Positions 1 through 13,316 of a stretch of DNA of 64,000 nt are shown here, piece by piece (the stretch's first letter is position 1; every line of letters starts with the position of its first letter). The DNA lies in contig WACJ01000406.1 in assembly GCA_008973525.1 (NCBI GenBank), positions 1,488,001-1,552,000 on the forward strand. Reading direction: 5' to 3'. The position numbers and the translations under genes were made by a program. The notes below the pieces were generated by a model. It did not search any database. It was given only the letters and a program-made list of their open reading frames with translations, and was not told the origin of the DNA. Origin of the DNA: Stenopsyche tienmushanensis (taxonomy: Eukaryota > Arthropoda > Insecta > Trichoptera > Stenopsychidae).

Positions 1-1619
1 AGAAATTTAATGATTTGGATTATCCCTGTTTTAGCCCGGAAAATCGAGAGTCTACTGTATAAACACTGATTGAAATAAAGTATGTCGTTATTAGAAAAGG
101 ACCCTTGCTATACCGCATGTTGTTTAGCATTTTTGGAATGCTTTTTGTGTTATAAAAATTCTCAAAATAACTTGCTCGATGGACCATCGATAGACGCGTA
201 CAAATAAGAGATAGAATTTGATGGGTCTGGAATTCAGTCTGTCGAGATTTTGACTTGAACCTTGCACTAATGCGTCATACATCCGTCAAAATCAAAATGT
301 TTAAAGGCGTCTTAAAATAAAATTGAAAATCATCATTGCAATTTCGAGAAACCTCGCAGATAAAGTTTTTTCTTGGCATAAACAGAGCCCAAAAAAACGG
401 ATATCGAGCGTAATAAAATAAGTTTCTGCTAAGGACGGAAGCGTCCAATGTAAACGCAGCCTATATATAATACATTTTTAGAGACCAACAATTTCTTTTG
501 ATCCCGAGGAAAACTAACCACAAGTGTTATCAGCGATTTCAAATGTAATTTCGTTATTTCTAGATAATAGGAAAAAACATATATATCAATCAACATGCTT
601 GATTTGCCGATTTAATCTAATTTTTAATATTCTTGCTATATTTTTGTTGACTGTTCTATAAAATTGTTTAGAGCTGTGTACATATTTCAACATCAGTATT
701 TATAGACATTCTTTACAATTACATTCGAATAAATACGCAGATAGCTGTCAGTTAAACATACATCCTAAATCAAATAAATGTACACACCAGAGCACTTGAG
801 ATTGTTGCAATATAGAAGTTTAAGCCACCAAAAAACACGAATATATGTTATCGCTCCTAAATATAATATGGCGAGCGTATGATGTGAATAAGAATTAAAT
901 TGAGTATACAATAAGAACTGCACAAGAATTTATATTGAGGCCTTGACACTCCACTATCGTGTGTCTAGGAACCAAAACCATATTTATTAGGCGACGTCCT
1001 AAATTATTGTCCCATCGCAGAGCATCAATCAAAACGACTTAAGAAGAAATTGGTTAGTTTTTTTTTTATTTTACCATCAACAAAATGGCGACCCAAATCT
1101 CTCAATAAGAACAGAACGAAAAAGACAACTAGAATCGAGAGGGCCGTTTATTGAACGAAGACGAAACCGCGAATCGAACCCAAAAAAGCATGAAAAGCAA
1201 TACGGGGATGAGTGCCTTCTTCGGATATTCGGTTAAGTAGGACGCTTTCTGGAACGCCGAGAGGAAATTTGACGACTTGCAATAAAAAAATTAACTTAAA
1301 ACCCTTAAAAGGAATCATTCGAGATACACTCGTATTCCATACATATTTTATCCTCTTGACTTCTAACATTTAAAAACACAGATTTCAAAACATTTGCTTA
1401 CATACCTCATCGATTTGTACGATGTCGTCATGTTCATTGTTGACATTAAAACAGGTGTCTTTTACTATATAGACACCAATTTTCTGCTGATATTAACATT
1501 CCTATATGAATTGAGGCAAATCGGACGTTACCGTCCGTCAATAGTTAATTGGGTTTAATTCAATATTTAAATACGGGCTTAACCTGTATGGTAGTACGGT
1601 CGCCTATTTGCGAGCGAAT
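1..1619. other. Non-coding, probable scrib intron 1 (leftmost part)
   Basis: AT-rich sequence with many stops in all frames. I see no exon, RNA gene or recognisable mobile element. It lies on the downstream side of the minus-strand scrib first exon, so intron 1 is the simplest reading; this is inference, because no later scrib exon is visible. Confidence 0.4.
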
Positions 1620-1624
1620 TCCAA

Positions 1625-1752
1625 TGAATGAGCATTCTTGCACGTTGAGTTTGGAGATAAACAGAGACGGAGAAATGTATCTTGTATGCATCACTACTAT
1701 GCTATATTTATATACAAACTTCATACACGCTGCTGCAGTTCTGACAGATAAG
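1625..1752 (+). repeat. Dispersed repeat family beta, copy 1
   Basis: Two blocks recur in the same order near 13.0-13.3 kb: a GAGCATTCTT-CACGTTGAG block and a block reading TACAAACTTCATACACGCTG followed by a CTGACAGA end. The second block is also present inverted at 8016-8115. This copy is directly followed by a family-alpha copy. The family is unidentified and no protein is encoded. Confidence 0.6.
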
Positions 1753-1762
1753 TGAATTTGTA

Positions 1763-2066
1763 TGACGTAGAATGGGTCATAGAAAATGTCGCAAAAGGCT
1801 CTAAAAAAAGACAGATTGGCCACAAAGTCTGTGTGTTTACAACGGGTCCGCTTTTCGGACCGCTGACACGAAGTATGAGCAAATGTCTACAGAACGATTA
1901 CGAACTCTCATTACAAAACGAAGTTGTCCGAAGAAGACTGATTGGGTGGGTAGAGTTAAATAAAAACCACGTATAACTTTCGATTGGGTCGGTATTCTGC
2001 GTTTTGCGCCCCAAGCCTAGTTGCGCCCTTGGCGCTGCTTTGCCACCCCCTTGTTACGACCCTGTC
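1763..2066 (+). repeat. Dispersed repeat family alpha, copy A (hairpin repeat)
   Basis: Similar by eye to four other segments (27800-28097, 41673-42060, 47068-47210 inverted, 48776-49205). Shared landmarks are a GCAAAAGGC-CTAAAA block, a hairpin at 1845-1861 (GGTCCG, five-base loop, CGGACC), a TCGGTATTCTGCGTTTTGCG block, a run reading TTTGCCACCC, and an end near CTTGTTACGACCCTG. No open reading frame is kept across copies, so it is probably a non-autonomous mobile element. The class is unknown. Confidence 0.65.
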
Positions 2067-5000
2067 TAAAATTTTAATGATTTTAAATTAAGCTTAAATC
2101 GTAAAAAATATGGATTTCGAAGCTACATCTCAAAATAAAGATGTCAAAAGACTACAAACTCTATAATAATGTCTTTGACATGTATTACGGACCCTATGTT
2201 TATACGAACAAATTACGAGAACGCCCAAGGCGATAAATACACGAGACTCTAATTGTGAAGACGACAAATATTGGTTGCCCTACACCTGTTTCTCAACCTA
2301 AGATACTCATTTTTAAACAGAAATATGGCTTTAAACGCAAACGCAACTTCAACTGACCTCATTTTCATTTTTAACATTCAAATTTAGATGATAAAAGCGA
2401 TACTTCGCCATCATTGATATCCCCCCCATTAATTTAATACATTGCACTTCTACAGTACAAGTACAATTCCTCAGCCTTCTGACAAAAAGGGATATGAAAA
2501 TGTATTGACTGCGAAAAGCGAAAAGTGTGTCAGCAATATTTAGAACAATGAACGGACAAGACAAAAGAAAAATACATTAATATGATGAAAAAATGCTCAT
2601 CGTATATATAGAGCGATTTGCATACGATATTATTGTAATTTATGGAAGTGAAATGAGATAACAAAATAGGGGTCCACAACCTAAATAATCCCTTCCTCAA
2701 ATCTATAAAATTTAGCACAAAATCAGGCCTCAAGCTCAGCTCATCAAGCTCGTATAAAAATGTTTGAATGATCATTAACTTAACTCTTTGATATCGAAGA
2801 CTATCGAAAGTTTTAGCATTTTTAAAATACTTTCAAAATCGTTTCATTGGTATTTTATTGCTGATGATCTTCAGATAATCGTGTAATTTGCAGAAAATTC
2901 ACACGAAAAAGCAATATTTAAAAGGAGGTTTTGAGTTCAGCATTTGATATGATTTGAAGATGGGAAAGCGTTCCTTTTTTCGATTCTATTTAAAACATAC
3001 ATACATCTGGAATTATCTTGTTTTGTCGATTAAGACAAATTCTCATATCTTCAGACAAACATGCAAATACATTCAATTAATTTGTACGGATGTGATACAA
3101 AGCAAATGTTGGTCTGGTCTAAAGGTTGTTTAGTCATTACGGATGTTTGTAATAAACGTTCTTTTAAAAAATTGATCCTAAGTCGGGGATACATTCTTCT
3201 GTCGCCTGTGCAAAAAAATATTTGTTTTCCTGTTTAAATTAAGCCTCAGGTCAATTTCCTCCATTTCAAATACACGTAACATGTATTTGTTCGAATAAAT
3301 ACAACATGAATGGTTACTGTGAATGGACATCGGAGAGGCTAAAGCCCTACAATAGTCTACTGTGCGGCATTTAATGACAATACAAAAACGAGATGTCATA
3401 GAACAATAGTGTGTAAACTATGCAGGGAACGTGTTTTCATGTGGCGAATGCTATTTTCGTATCTATCCAAAGGCAAAAGGTATCAAGATAGGAATAATAA
3501 AAAGTCATCGCAAATTATCGCATGCTTCGAAAGTGTTAATTCGAAGTGAAGTGTCAAGATATTAGAGTGTATCACATGAAAATTCGGAATTTGTTGGTGA
3601 GAATTTAAACGACATAACTCTTGCAAAACATAATAAATTATATTAAAATCATCTTTATTAGCTTCAATAGTCTTTTGTCGGCGAGAAACTATATTACTTA
3701 TCCCATTTTTATAAGTCTGCACTTTTAGCATCAATTAATTCTTTGAGCGTTTGAATTACAACGTTCCAATTTTGGAACATTAAAAAGTATTCCAAGGGGT
3801 TTTATTATTACGAATCATCAATTAAAAACACACCTCAAAAGCCCTCATTTATCCAGATTGTATCAATTTCAAATTGTCAAACTTGTAAAATATTGCACAG
3901 AACGTTTTTCAATCACGGTCGATCTTTGAGTAACTGAAATTCCGACTTTTCATGTGATGTGCCCCAATAGCTTTCTTCGCTTGAATTAATTCCAAGGATT
4001 TGATATTAAAGATGAATATTTCTTTTCATGGATTTTTTTACGTATCAATGACCAGAAAGCGCTGAATATTGATTGCAGAGTCCTCGCAACAAAGTCGAGG
4101 GCGAGGTAGATCTAGGTCACTTTTCCCTGTAGCTATTTGTAATTGCGAAAGAGCAAATACAAGATTGCCACGGACAAACAATTCCGTGGAGAGTTGGAGC
4201 TACCGTTTCAACTACATTATAGGAAATTTATACTTGAATCTTCAGTTTAATCAGTAGAGTAAATTGCTTTACAGAGGAAAATCGCCATTAGACAAAAGCA
4301 AGCTGCAATCGTTTTTGTGCCACCAGAGATTTGTTCTTTCAGGGGGTGTTGATTAAAATTTGATTCCCCTACAAATTAAAGCACATTCTAACTGACATTG
4401 TAGAAAATTTGCTAATTAAGACGGGTTCTTTCTTTGAAATGATTGTCGATCCGCAGTATTTTTACTCAATATAACATTGAAACAATTTGGATTGGATATG
4501 AAATCTGAAAACCAGACACGAACAGGAATACATTTAACTCGCGCATAATTAAGGATCGACAACTTTTCAACACGTTCGTGATTGATTATATGTTCTGCAA
4601 AACGGATTATTTGCATTGCGTTTAAGCCAGCTTCAAAATTGTCAGTTTGGATGTATCAAACAAAACATATTTCGCCTAAATATTTGCATGTAACCCGTGC
4701 AAGCGATCGCCATCCTGTTCTTCGACGCCTCGGTCTGTTTATATTTTGAAAGAAGATAGACTCGAGGAAAATTAGCATATACGATGCTCACAAGAAGAGG
4801 TTTCCACACTCGCAATCGAGATTCGGACGATTTAATTTACAAGACGCTCGCCGTCCAAAAATCATAACGAGGACAAGAACGTCAGACGCTCAGACACATT
4901 AAAAGGTGAGGTACCTCAAACACACAATGCAACGCCAGTAAGACGGATAACGCCCACACCATCCGAAATGGATGAGGTCATCATCGACGATGTGATGGCA

Positions 5001-8000
5001 TGGATGACTGAAATTCGCCAACGTCAAACAGCTCTGCATTTTTCTGTGAACGCATCGAGGCCGGATAACTCCGGATAATGACACATTCGATCGTGTCCGA
5101 TGCACTTACGCTCACTTATTCCAGTTTGAATACCAGCTCTGTAGAAAATTAGAGGTCACTTAACTGGTTGCTTTTAAGAAATTCTTTGCTCGTATACTAT
5201 AACATTGAGTCATAACACAGCCACGATAGCAAAATTATGAATATTAGATTGAGCGATGAAAGTAACATAATCCATTGCTTTTTAACACTGTCGTGGCCGC
5301 ATCAAAGAGTCCGACCATTGAACGTATTACTTCAAAAAGATGTAGCATCAGCAGTTGCAGATAGGGAATCCAATCTCGGGATCCCGGATAGTTTTAGGGA
5401 ATCTAACCTTTCTCTACCGGTGATGTATTTACTACACCTCGACTCTAATAATGGGAATATCGATATGAAATATAATAGATACGGGGTTCAGAATTTTTGT
5501 ATTCCTCCGTAATATAAATACGAATCACATCAACGTATTATAGTATGTAAGTGTTCATCTGCAGCGACGGAAATAAATAATTTGTCGGGAAATCGGGAAT
5601 TTTGCAAGTTTTAGTCCGTGTCTCAGCAGAAAGGAATTTTATCAATAAACATGATCGATGCTTTAATGTTACTTCGGGCATATTTTCAAAATCATATTTG
5701 AATTTTTTAGTCTTTTATTTAACTATTTTCGAATTGTATTTTTATCTTTTTTTTAATAAATAAAATTCTTTCGCCTTCAAGTTATTTTTTATATTAAAGA
5801 AATGAAAATCAATTTCAAAAATATTTCCCAATGGCAAAAACGGAATGAAGATTTGCTTCTTTATTGTAACTCTTAATTGCTTTTCATTTCGACTTCAGCC
5901 AAAGATTTGAAGACATTCTTAATTCGGTTATCCCAATTGGGTTTTAAAGCCTTCTGCAAGTAGACTCAGATGAATTCATACGAATACGGTAGCAATTTAT
6001 TGAATTATCCACAAATAAACAGCTGAAACCAATGTTTAATGAATAAATATTTCACAAATTCTGATCTGCGAAAAAAAGAAACCCACTGGAAATTAGCGCT
6101 AGTGTTGAGAAAGATACATAGACTTTGAATTGAACATAAATAATCTCACAACAACTCATGATATTATACTATTATACAGCTATGTAGAGTAGGATATTAT
6201 TGGTCAAAATAAACGAGCAAAAAAGTATGAAAATTTACAGCTAGTGTCTCGAATCATATAATATGAATGCATTTGCTGCTTGTATTTGTTATTGAAAATG
6301 AATGTTCACTGACGGCAAAGCATACGTTTGTATAGCAAAAAACCTTACTCTTACTGAAAACAATATTTTAATGATCATTCGTATTTTTTATATTTAATAA
6401 ATATGTACATCCTGTTCAACATTTCTATTGATACGCGAGCCACAGTTTGATTTTCGCTATTAAAATAAACTTTATAAAACTTAGCACATCACTTAATAAG
6501 TTCGTAGGATTTTTGCATTTCAAATTCATGTTCTTTCTCCAAATTCTGAGTTTATTGGTTTGACAATTAAAAAAACTATTGTTTTTAAAGCTTTTTGCAT
6601 CAAAATTAAAGTAGGAGATTCAAATTATACACAGGAGAGATAATGTTATATGTATGTCTCTTGACTATTTTATACAGGTGGAAATCTCGCCTCTTAGAGT
6701 GGCGTATGAGCGAAAGAAACGCAGTGACCTGTCAATAATTAAGGGTCCAGGTGTTCGGGACCCTGTTCATCCACATTCATTTATACGGATCCCTGCAAAA
6801 AAGGATAACGTACATAATTGCATCCTGAACCACTGTACCATAAAAAGAGATTCAAATAAGCGATGGGAGATTATTTTTTAAATTCAAAATACAAAATTGT
6901 ATTTTACTTAGCCTAGTCGCTAATGACATTAGGGTATATGCATATTTTTAGTTTTCCAAGGAAATATGTGCTTGTATAGAATTTAGCAAATAATTTTCCT
7001 CGTCCACATCATCATTGAACATCATGAAACAGTAGATCGGGATCCCGCTGTGTCATGGTATGACGAAGTTTCTCTTTCTATATATTTCACTCCAATATGC
7101 AGTCTATGCAGGAAGAAAATATAAAGTCTTTTGAAAGTCATCATGGCTATCAAGCCAGTCAGCATCAAACCGGTGGGAAGATCACGACTAAGTTGGGTCG
7201 ATCGTATGTGGCAATGACTTTCGATGAATGCAACACCATCCTGGTTGTGCATGTTTTCTTTTTCGTTTCAACAGTTTTTCTAATATTCAATGATACAGAA
7301 TACAACCACAAGGTCGAATCGCAGAATGGGATATTATCCTCGACTCGATAATCAATGCTGACATGTAACAATGATCACGGTCGACCCAACAATCAATGAC
7401 GAACTTCTGAGTTATTCAACGGTGGAAAATTGCAAACATGATATTTGGTACACGACATTGCCAATGTCAGGTAAATACTCAACGAAAACCCATCGTTTAG
7501 TGAATAATTACAGTAGAATATAAATACTCATACAATCGTAGTTGGCATTGCTGCAGTCTGGGAACGAGTCATTAAAAAAATATATATAACGTCTGGAGAG
7601 CTGGTTGTCGATATTCGGGCGTGGTTTTCTCTAGCATGACAATGAAGCACAAAGAATTTCATTCTTCTCAAAATGGACTTTCGCAGATTTTTTTCATCTC
7701 TCTATTATTTTCTTTCAGCAAACATTTCGTCTCATGTTTGACCGGTATTGTTGGCATGTAATGGTGAAGTTTTCATTGTTAGAATTTAGTCAGATATTTT
7801 TGGTATTAGCTCTACGAGTGGACGAAGTTCAAAAAAATATTGATCGAATTATCAGTTTCAATCAATTCAATTTCAACCGAACAAAATTAAGCCCAATCTC
7901 CAAATGTTATAATGGCAAATGGTTAACCTTTGAGTAGTGAGCTAATTTTAAATCATCATAAATTTAGATGCCATATATGTATGTCCGCCACTTATCATCC

Positions 8001-8015
8001 GTACAAACCACTTAT
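2067..8015. other. Non-coding, probable scrib intron 1
   Basis: I see no exon or RNA gene. The open stretches here are short, lack family resemblance and are not flanked by convincing splice sites. Near 6490 there is a short AATAAGTTCGTAGGA motif that recurs at about 55450 beside a mariner remnant, so a decayed mariner end is possible. Confidence 0.4.
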
Positions 8016-8115
8016 CTGTCAGGACCGTCGCAGCGTGTATGAAGCTTGTACATAAATAAATAAACACTGTCGATGGCACACAATATTCAGTCATTTCTTC
8101 AAGTAAACATAAGCA
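8016..8115 (-). repeat. Dispersed repeat family beta, copy 2 (inverted)
   Basis: Read on the minus strand, this matches the right half of the copy at 13.2 kb: TTTACTTGAAG, then an AATATTGTGTGC block, TTTATTTATTTATGTACAA and a CTGACAGATAAGTG end. It is unidentified and non-coding. Confidence 0.6.
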
Positions 8116-9019
8116 ATTTTAACCGTTTTCTTCCTGTGAAAAATACGTGGTTAAAAACGCTTCAACCGAATCTATTTTTTATTAATAATTCATCACAAAA
8201 TCAACCATAGTAATATCGAGTAAAATTAATATTTTTTTCTTCTAACAGTATTCTTCATTAATTCAATGTTAAGTCTCATGTTTCCAGAATGAATCAAGTT
8301 AATGTTTTCGCTGGACTAATTGTCGCCGTTTTTCTACGCTTTGTCGTTTAAATCGGGTTAATTAATTGCAACTAAAAATAGTCTCCACTTCCATACAAAA
8401 TTGGTCTTCATCAAACGGACCACTGGCGGAAGTTGCGATGGCGAAATAAAGTGATGAAATTGGCCCAGACGAGCGATTCTGTGAAAATGACAGGAGCGTC
8501 ACCTCGGCTGGAAGCATCCATAAGGTGGAATTAGAAAGTCCATCAGGTAGCCTCCATACTTCGGTATGCATATCGGTGGGATGACGCAACCGGCCGCCGA
8601 TTATTAATGAGTCATCAGGGTTTGCATAATCCTATTGTGGATGCTTTCAAAAGAAACAGCGCCGTCCGTGAATAGTTTGCTTTTCAGAAAGGTGAAGAAT
8701 GGCGTCTGCCGCATTCCGTTGTCGGTAAATATTTCCAGAGTATCGACGCTATATCGGCAAACAGCGTGTTTATTTTGGCCCTGGAATTCCCAGTATAATA
8801 CGCACCGAGTTGAATTATAATGTGATATTTAGCAGGAGCCCAACATGAGGAAACTAACTGTCGAGCGCAACAGGTTCCAGCTACGCACCTATGGATACGT
8901 CAAAACTTTCCAAACTGCCTCAAATATTTTAAATCAAATTTTCAATAGTGTCACAGCAAAGGCATGCATTGAAAATGTATCCTGAATAAACGTATCAGTA
9001 TCATCAAAGTCCATTAGAA
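8116..9019. other. Non-coding, nothing recognised
   Basis: Both strands are open for about 60-75 codons between 8362 and 8820, and the base composition is more even than in the surroundings. The translations resemble no family I know and lack splice context, so I do not call a gene. Confidence 0.35.
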
Positions 9020-9560
9020 ATATCATACTTGTCAATCCCTGGCGCATCTATTGATGCGGAGCATATAGCAAACAGAATACTTTACTGCTTAAAATAAGGT
9101 CTTCTTTCTTCAGTTTTATCCAATGTGAACACAGTGGCTTGGTTTTTGAAAAACCTGTTGCAATGTTTCGTCACTTTGGATTTCAATGGGCTCTTCTTGG
9201 AGACAAGTCTAGCAAGTCTTCAACATCAATGTCAAGTGGATTGCGTACCCAAATGTATTTAGCGATCAAAGTGAAGATTTATTTCTTGCAAGTGCTCAAT
9301 TATTACATTTTCAACATCAACTAGCTTGGAAGCCTTCTTTTACCATAGTCTCAACTTTCCTTGAATTGCTCTGTTAGTCCAATCCAGCGATGTCCAGTTT
9401 ATTAAACAGATTTGCGATTTAATTCCAGGATAAATCTTCTTTATACAGTCTACCAAATTGTGGATTGGCTGACAAAACAAAAAAATATCTTCTATTTCGG
9501 CTAATACAATATAGCATTCGTAGGCTATGTGTTGATAGTTGGCAGTTGTTACATCCAATT
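9020..9560 (-). pseudogene. Probable hAT-type transposase C-terminal remnant
   Basis: Read on the minus strand in broken frames, fragments resemble the C-terminal part of hAT transposases of the ZBED5/FAM200 type. First comes a segment with LDWTNRAIQGKLRLW, then a short WVRNPLDIDVEDL segment, then WIKLKKEDLILSSK about 20-30 residues later; hAT proteins often have a similar WI-LKKEYP-LS block. Stops and frameshifts separate the pieces, so it is dead. The match is from memory of the family pattern and is weaker than the other transposon calls. Confidence 0.4.
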
Positions 9561-9604
9561 GTAGACTAAATTGTTCACTAACTTTGATGGTTGGAACTAC
9601 TCAT

Positions 9605-10125
9605 CATAATCTAAATATCATCATCATCGTCATAGTGCAAATAGTCCACTGCAGAACTATGGGCCTCTTCAATATTCATTCACAGGAAAGGGTTACTGTA
9701 TGATCCTGGCTGTATGATCCGTTTACCTCCTCATTTGCTCAATATTGAAGGTAGCATTAACCTCCGAGTTTCATTTGGAACACTCATCCAGTGGGTCTCC
9801 TGAATGAATGTATCGAAGGGCGCTTTCGCTACCGTCTCGATAGGGGTTAATAGAGGGGTGTGTAAAGGCTGAGCAATTTTCCTCGTGAGACCGTGGAAAG
9901 CTGTTTTAGACGATCTTGTTAATTTTGCTGGAAAGGGCTTTCTGGAATGCAGAGTCCAGTCTCTCTTTTCTTAGCTAGGGCGTTGCTGGGCTAAGACGAA
10001 GATATACGTGACGCTTAAGTGCATCTCAGATTCGCTCCTACACCAACCGAGGGTGTCTCCCCGTCCACGTGCAGCTTGCCCGAACGGATTCGAGACTGAG
10101 TGCTTTCCTTTTTGAGCATCAAAAA
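9605..10125 (-). mobile_element. SINE-like or truncated RTE element, copy S1
   Basis: It shares long blocks with the segments at 15957-16345 and 32283-32770. Read on the minus strand it ends in GAGGCCCATAGTTCTGCAG then TGGACT, followed by GATGATGATG. A GTCCAGCAGTGGAC-type 3' end with a GAT-repeat tail is known from insect RTE-clade LINEs and their SINEs, and a similar end closes the LINE at 58770-59852. No coding frame is present. It sits within the presumed scrib intron. Confidence 0.6.
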
Positions 10126-13019
10126 ACATGATTCATCTTTAGACTGGCAGTTCTGGATTCCATTCGTTTTTTTTTAAACTGTTCTACTGTTTAGTACGAC
10201 ATATTCTTGGGTGCCAATCCAGATACCAAAAGGATAAGTAGATTTAAGAGTACATGTTGTACTTAAAAATAAACATTTTACATAAAATATTTGCATTTCA
10301 GTGCATTTAGTGTACAAGTGGAAATCAATTAATGATTGGGAACAGCGAGTGGCCATGAGAACACAAGAACCTTTTAGGGTCATATTTTTACTAAGGCGAA
10401 TGCCGAGGAGGGATCGAATATAGTGTAAAATATATCATCAAAATAAATCGAAATTATTTTATTGTAATTATTACGGGTGCAGAAGAGAAAGCTACTGCGA
10501 AAATTATGATTCTAGATAATTTTTGCCTTTAAAAAATAAGAAAATTGTGGGCAAATTCAATGTTTTTTTTTCTTCTCTTTCCAAATGCTTATTAAAACGA
10601 ATTGGAATTAAAGATATATAGCAAAGATGTTATAACTCTTGTTATTTTTCTTTTTGTTGTGTGAATTATGATGGAGGGGAAATTTTCAATCGGTTGCCTC
10701 GAGTTCTTTTGAAAGGTCCTGTTTTTTTTTATAATACCAATGTTTTGATTGTAATTTGTATGGCACCCTTCATAACAATAAGGTTGCCGACGTTGCTGTA
10801 AATGTTGCATGTTTTTTGCGCTTTTTTTTCTTGTGCCAAGTCAGTTCAATGTGCTTTTGCATTTTCTCGGTTGAGTAGATTTTTCCTTTCTTTCTGTAAT
10901 ATTTCATGCATTATTTTTCTTTCTTATTTTTATGTAGTGTTGGATTGCTCTGAGAAAATATATAGTTCCAGAACATTTAGTTTTTAAAAAGGTTTAACGA
11001 TATAAATGAGACGCAATATGAAAAAAGTTGACATTTGTTATTGTTTCTCTGTAACATAAATAGATAATAAAGGCGAACATATAAAAATATATACTATATT
11101 TTCATTAGCTTGGGGGCAATTACCTTAATTTATGTGTTACATGTTAAATAATAAGGTTTTTTTAATAGGGAAATTTTGTTAGATTAATTGTTCGCACATC
11201 GTCTATTAATATCATGTCAAAATTGCCAAAACAACGATAATGCAACATTTACAACTCAATAAAAAAAGATTGTCGTTGTCAGAAAAATACGAAGGAAGTG
11301 GTTAAAGATCTATTTTTATATTATTTTTTTGTAAATCTTGCAGCATATGGTATTTCATTAACATATCACAGGATGTCTGCTTTATGTTTAATCGCCTAAA
11401 TATTCTACGAAATATAGTCGGTCCAGTTTTTTAAAATTTGAAATCGTCTTTCCTGTCCTAAAATGTCCAGTTATGTTGGTCTTGTAGCGTGGAGTAAATA
11501 ACATTCTAATTTAGGCGAGATTAACAGCTGCCTCTTTCTGCCCTTTGAATACAGACGCGCAAAAAAGATGAAAAAAGAGCCGACCGAGAGTCTTGGCCGC
11601 GGGAAAACATGTTCTTCCCATCGACATCGCCTGCAGTCTCATATCTGGGGATATCTTTTTCTCTCCGCAAATAATAAGAAAACGACTTAAACTATCGTTT
11701 TTATTCCTTTCGGATCTGGAGCGGAGCGCAGCCTCGATCCCTCGATCAACACGATCCATATTCTATTTTAAAATTATCTTTCTACTCACTATCTCCCCTT
11801 TTAAATTTATGATACCATCTGTGACCCTTAAGAGGTTTCGCCATAAGCATCACATATGGTTTGGTTAACTTCATTAACCAAACTCTACAATGTGTCGAAT
11901 TTATAAATTTTCAATGTATCATTGTTTTTGCGCGTGGGATAAATTCGAACGTCGCACCTGATAGACGCGCATGCTGATTCTGATTCATTTTAATTGGAAC
12001 GTCAAACCTTATATGTTGCTATAATAATTTCCAAATTAATCCCAGACTTAATAGGCTTATTGATCGAATCAATTTAGGTAGCCGCGTCCAAAATATTTGC
12101 ATCAATGGCCACACATTGTTTAATATATCAAGATTGCTTACGCTATGGCGTTAATAATAACATAGGAGAACCGAAGCCCATTTATGGGACAATAGAGATT
12201 ATACTGTGACTAATTCCAACTTTGGAATTCAAGCGATGTAATGCCCGAGGATAACGCTGAACCGACGTCGATCAAATAAAACCTTTTTACATTTTTCGAA
12301 TGCAAACACACTCGACTTTAATTGCTGAAATTACTACCGCTAAAAGTCTGCAAATCGTCCATCAACACGCCTGTCTAGTTCGAACTCTTCAAATGTAACA
12401 TCCATCACATGATTATTTGAATATTTTTTGTTCAAACAATCAAGAGTTATTTGCTTATGTGCTTTTGAAGGGAAAAAAACGCTCAAAAAGATCCCCGGGG
12501 CTGTACAAAATTTTGTATAAAACGCAATATTTTTCGGCGAAACTAATTCGGCAAAGAGCATCCATCAACGCAGGATTGGGAATCTCGCATGGATATTGAA
12601 TTCATCAATAACAATCCGTTATGGGATCCCGACTTTGAGAGCAGGTTTTCAGTGTCTCTGGAGATCCTTGAAGATTCCCCGAGGCGTCTGCCATATATTC
12701 CTATATACGCCGCTGAAAAGAAAAGCTCTTGTAATCCGAGATGCTTCTGAAATCTACAAAAAGAAGACAGCGATAGCTCCCCGCTTTCTATCGATACATT
12801 TTTTCCACCCCTATAGATTAATTCAATTCCGACAATACAAAAAGGTCTCCCATTAATTATGTATCGGGTTACTCACTTTATTGGGTGAAAAATGAGTGAA
12901 ACACAAGAAAGGGTATTGCGTGACATCGACAGTTGAATAGCTTCATTTGTTGATCAGATATGATATATTACCCCTTTTAAAGAGGTAAAACACAGAATTG
13001 TATCCGAATTTCAGTGATT
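10126..13019. other. Non-coding, probable scrib intron 1
   Basis: AT-rich with many homopolymer runs. Around 11510-11870 and 12340-12860 both strands are moderately open and GC is higher, but no translation resembles a known protein and no splice-flanked exon is evident. Confidence 0.35.
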
Positions 13020-13316
13020 CAGAAAGAGCATTCTTACACGTTGAGCTCGGAGACAGATAGAGACGGATAGTGTCTTGCACGTTGAGTTTGGAGAGAAATA
13101 GAGGAGAGAGTATCTTGCGTACATCGTACGATTTTATAGATCGTTAACCCAAATTAATAAATAAATAAATTAATATGTGAATGATATAAAGAATCGATTT
13201 CAAGATTATTGTTTATGTTTACTTGAAGGAATTACCGAATATTGTGTGCTAACTGGAGTTTATTTATTTATGTACAAACTTCATACACGCTGCGATGGTC
13301 CTGACAGAAATTCTAT
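13020..13316 (+). repeat. Dispersed repeat family beta, copy 3 (longest)
   Basis: It contains the left block (GAGCATTCTTACACGTTGAG) twice in tandem, with the second repeat near 13075, then a spacer, then the right block with TTTACTTGAAGGAATTACCG, TACAAACTTCATACACGCTG and a final CTGACAGAAA. It matches copy 1 in order and the inverted copy 2 over the right block. Non-coding and unidentified. Confidence 0.6.

Noticed and set aside
11511..11868. Overlapping 82- and 91-codon open frames on both strands
   Set aside because: No resemblance to known proteins, no splice context, and both strands are equally open; probably low stop density by composition.
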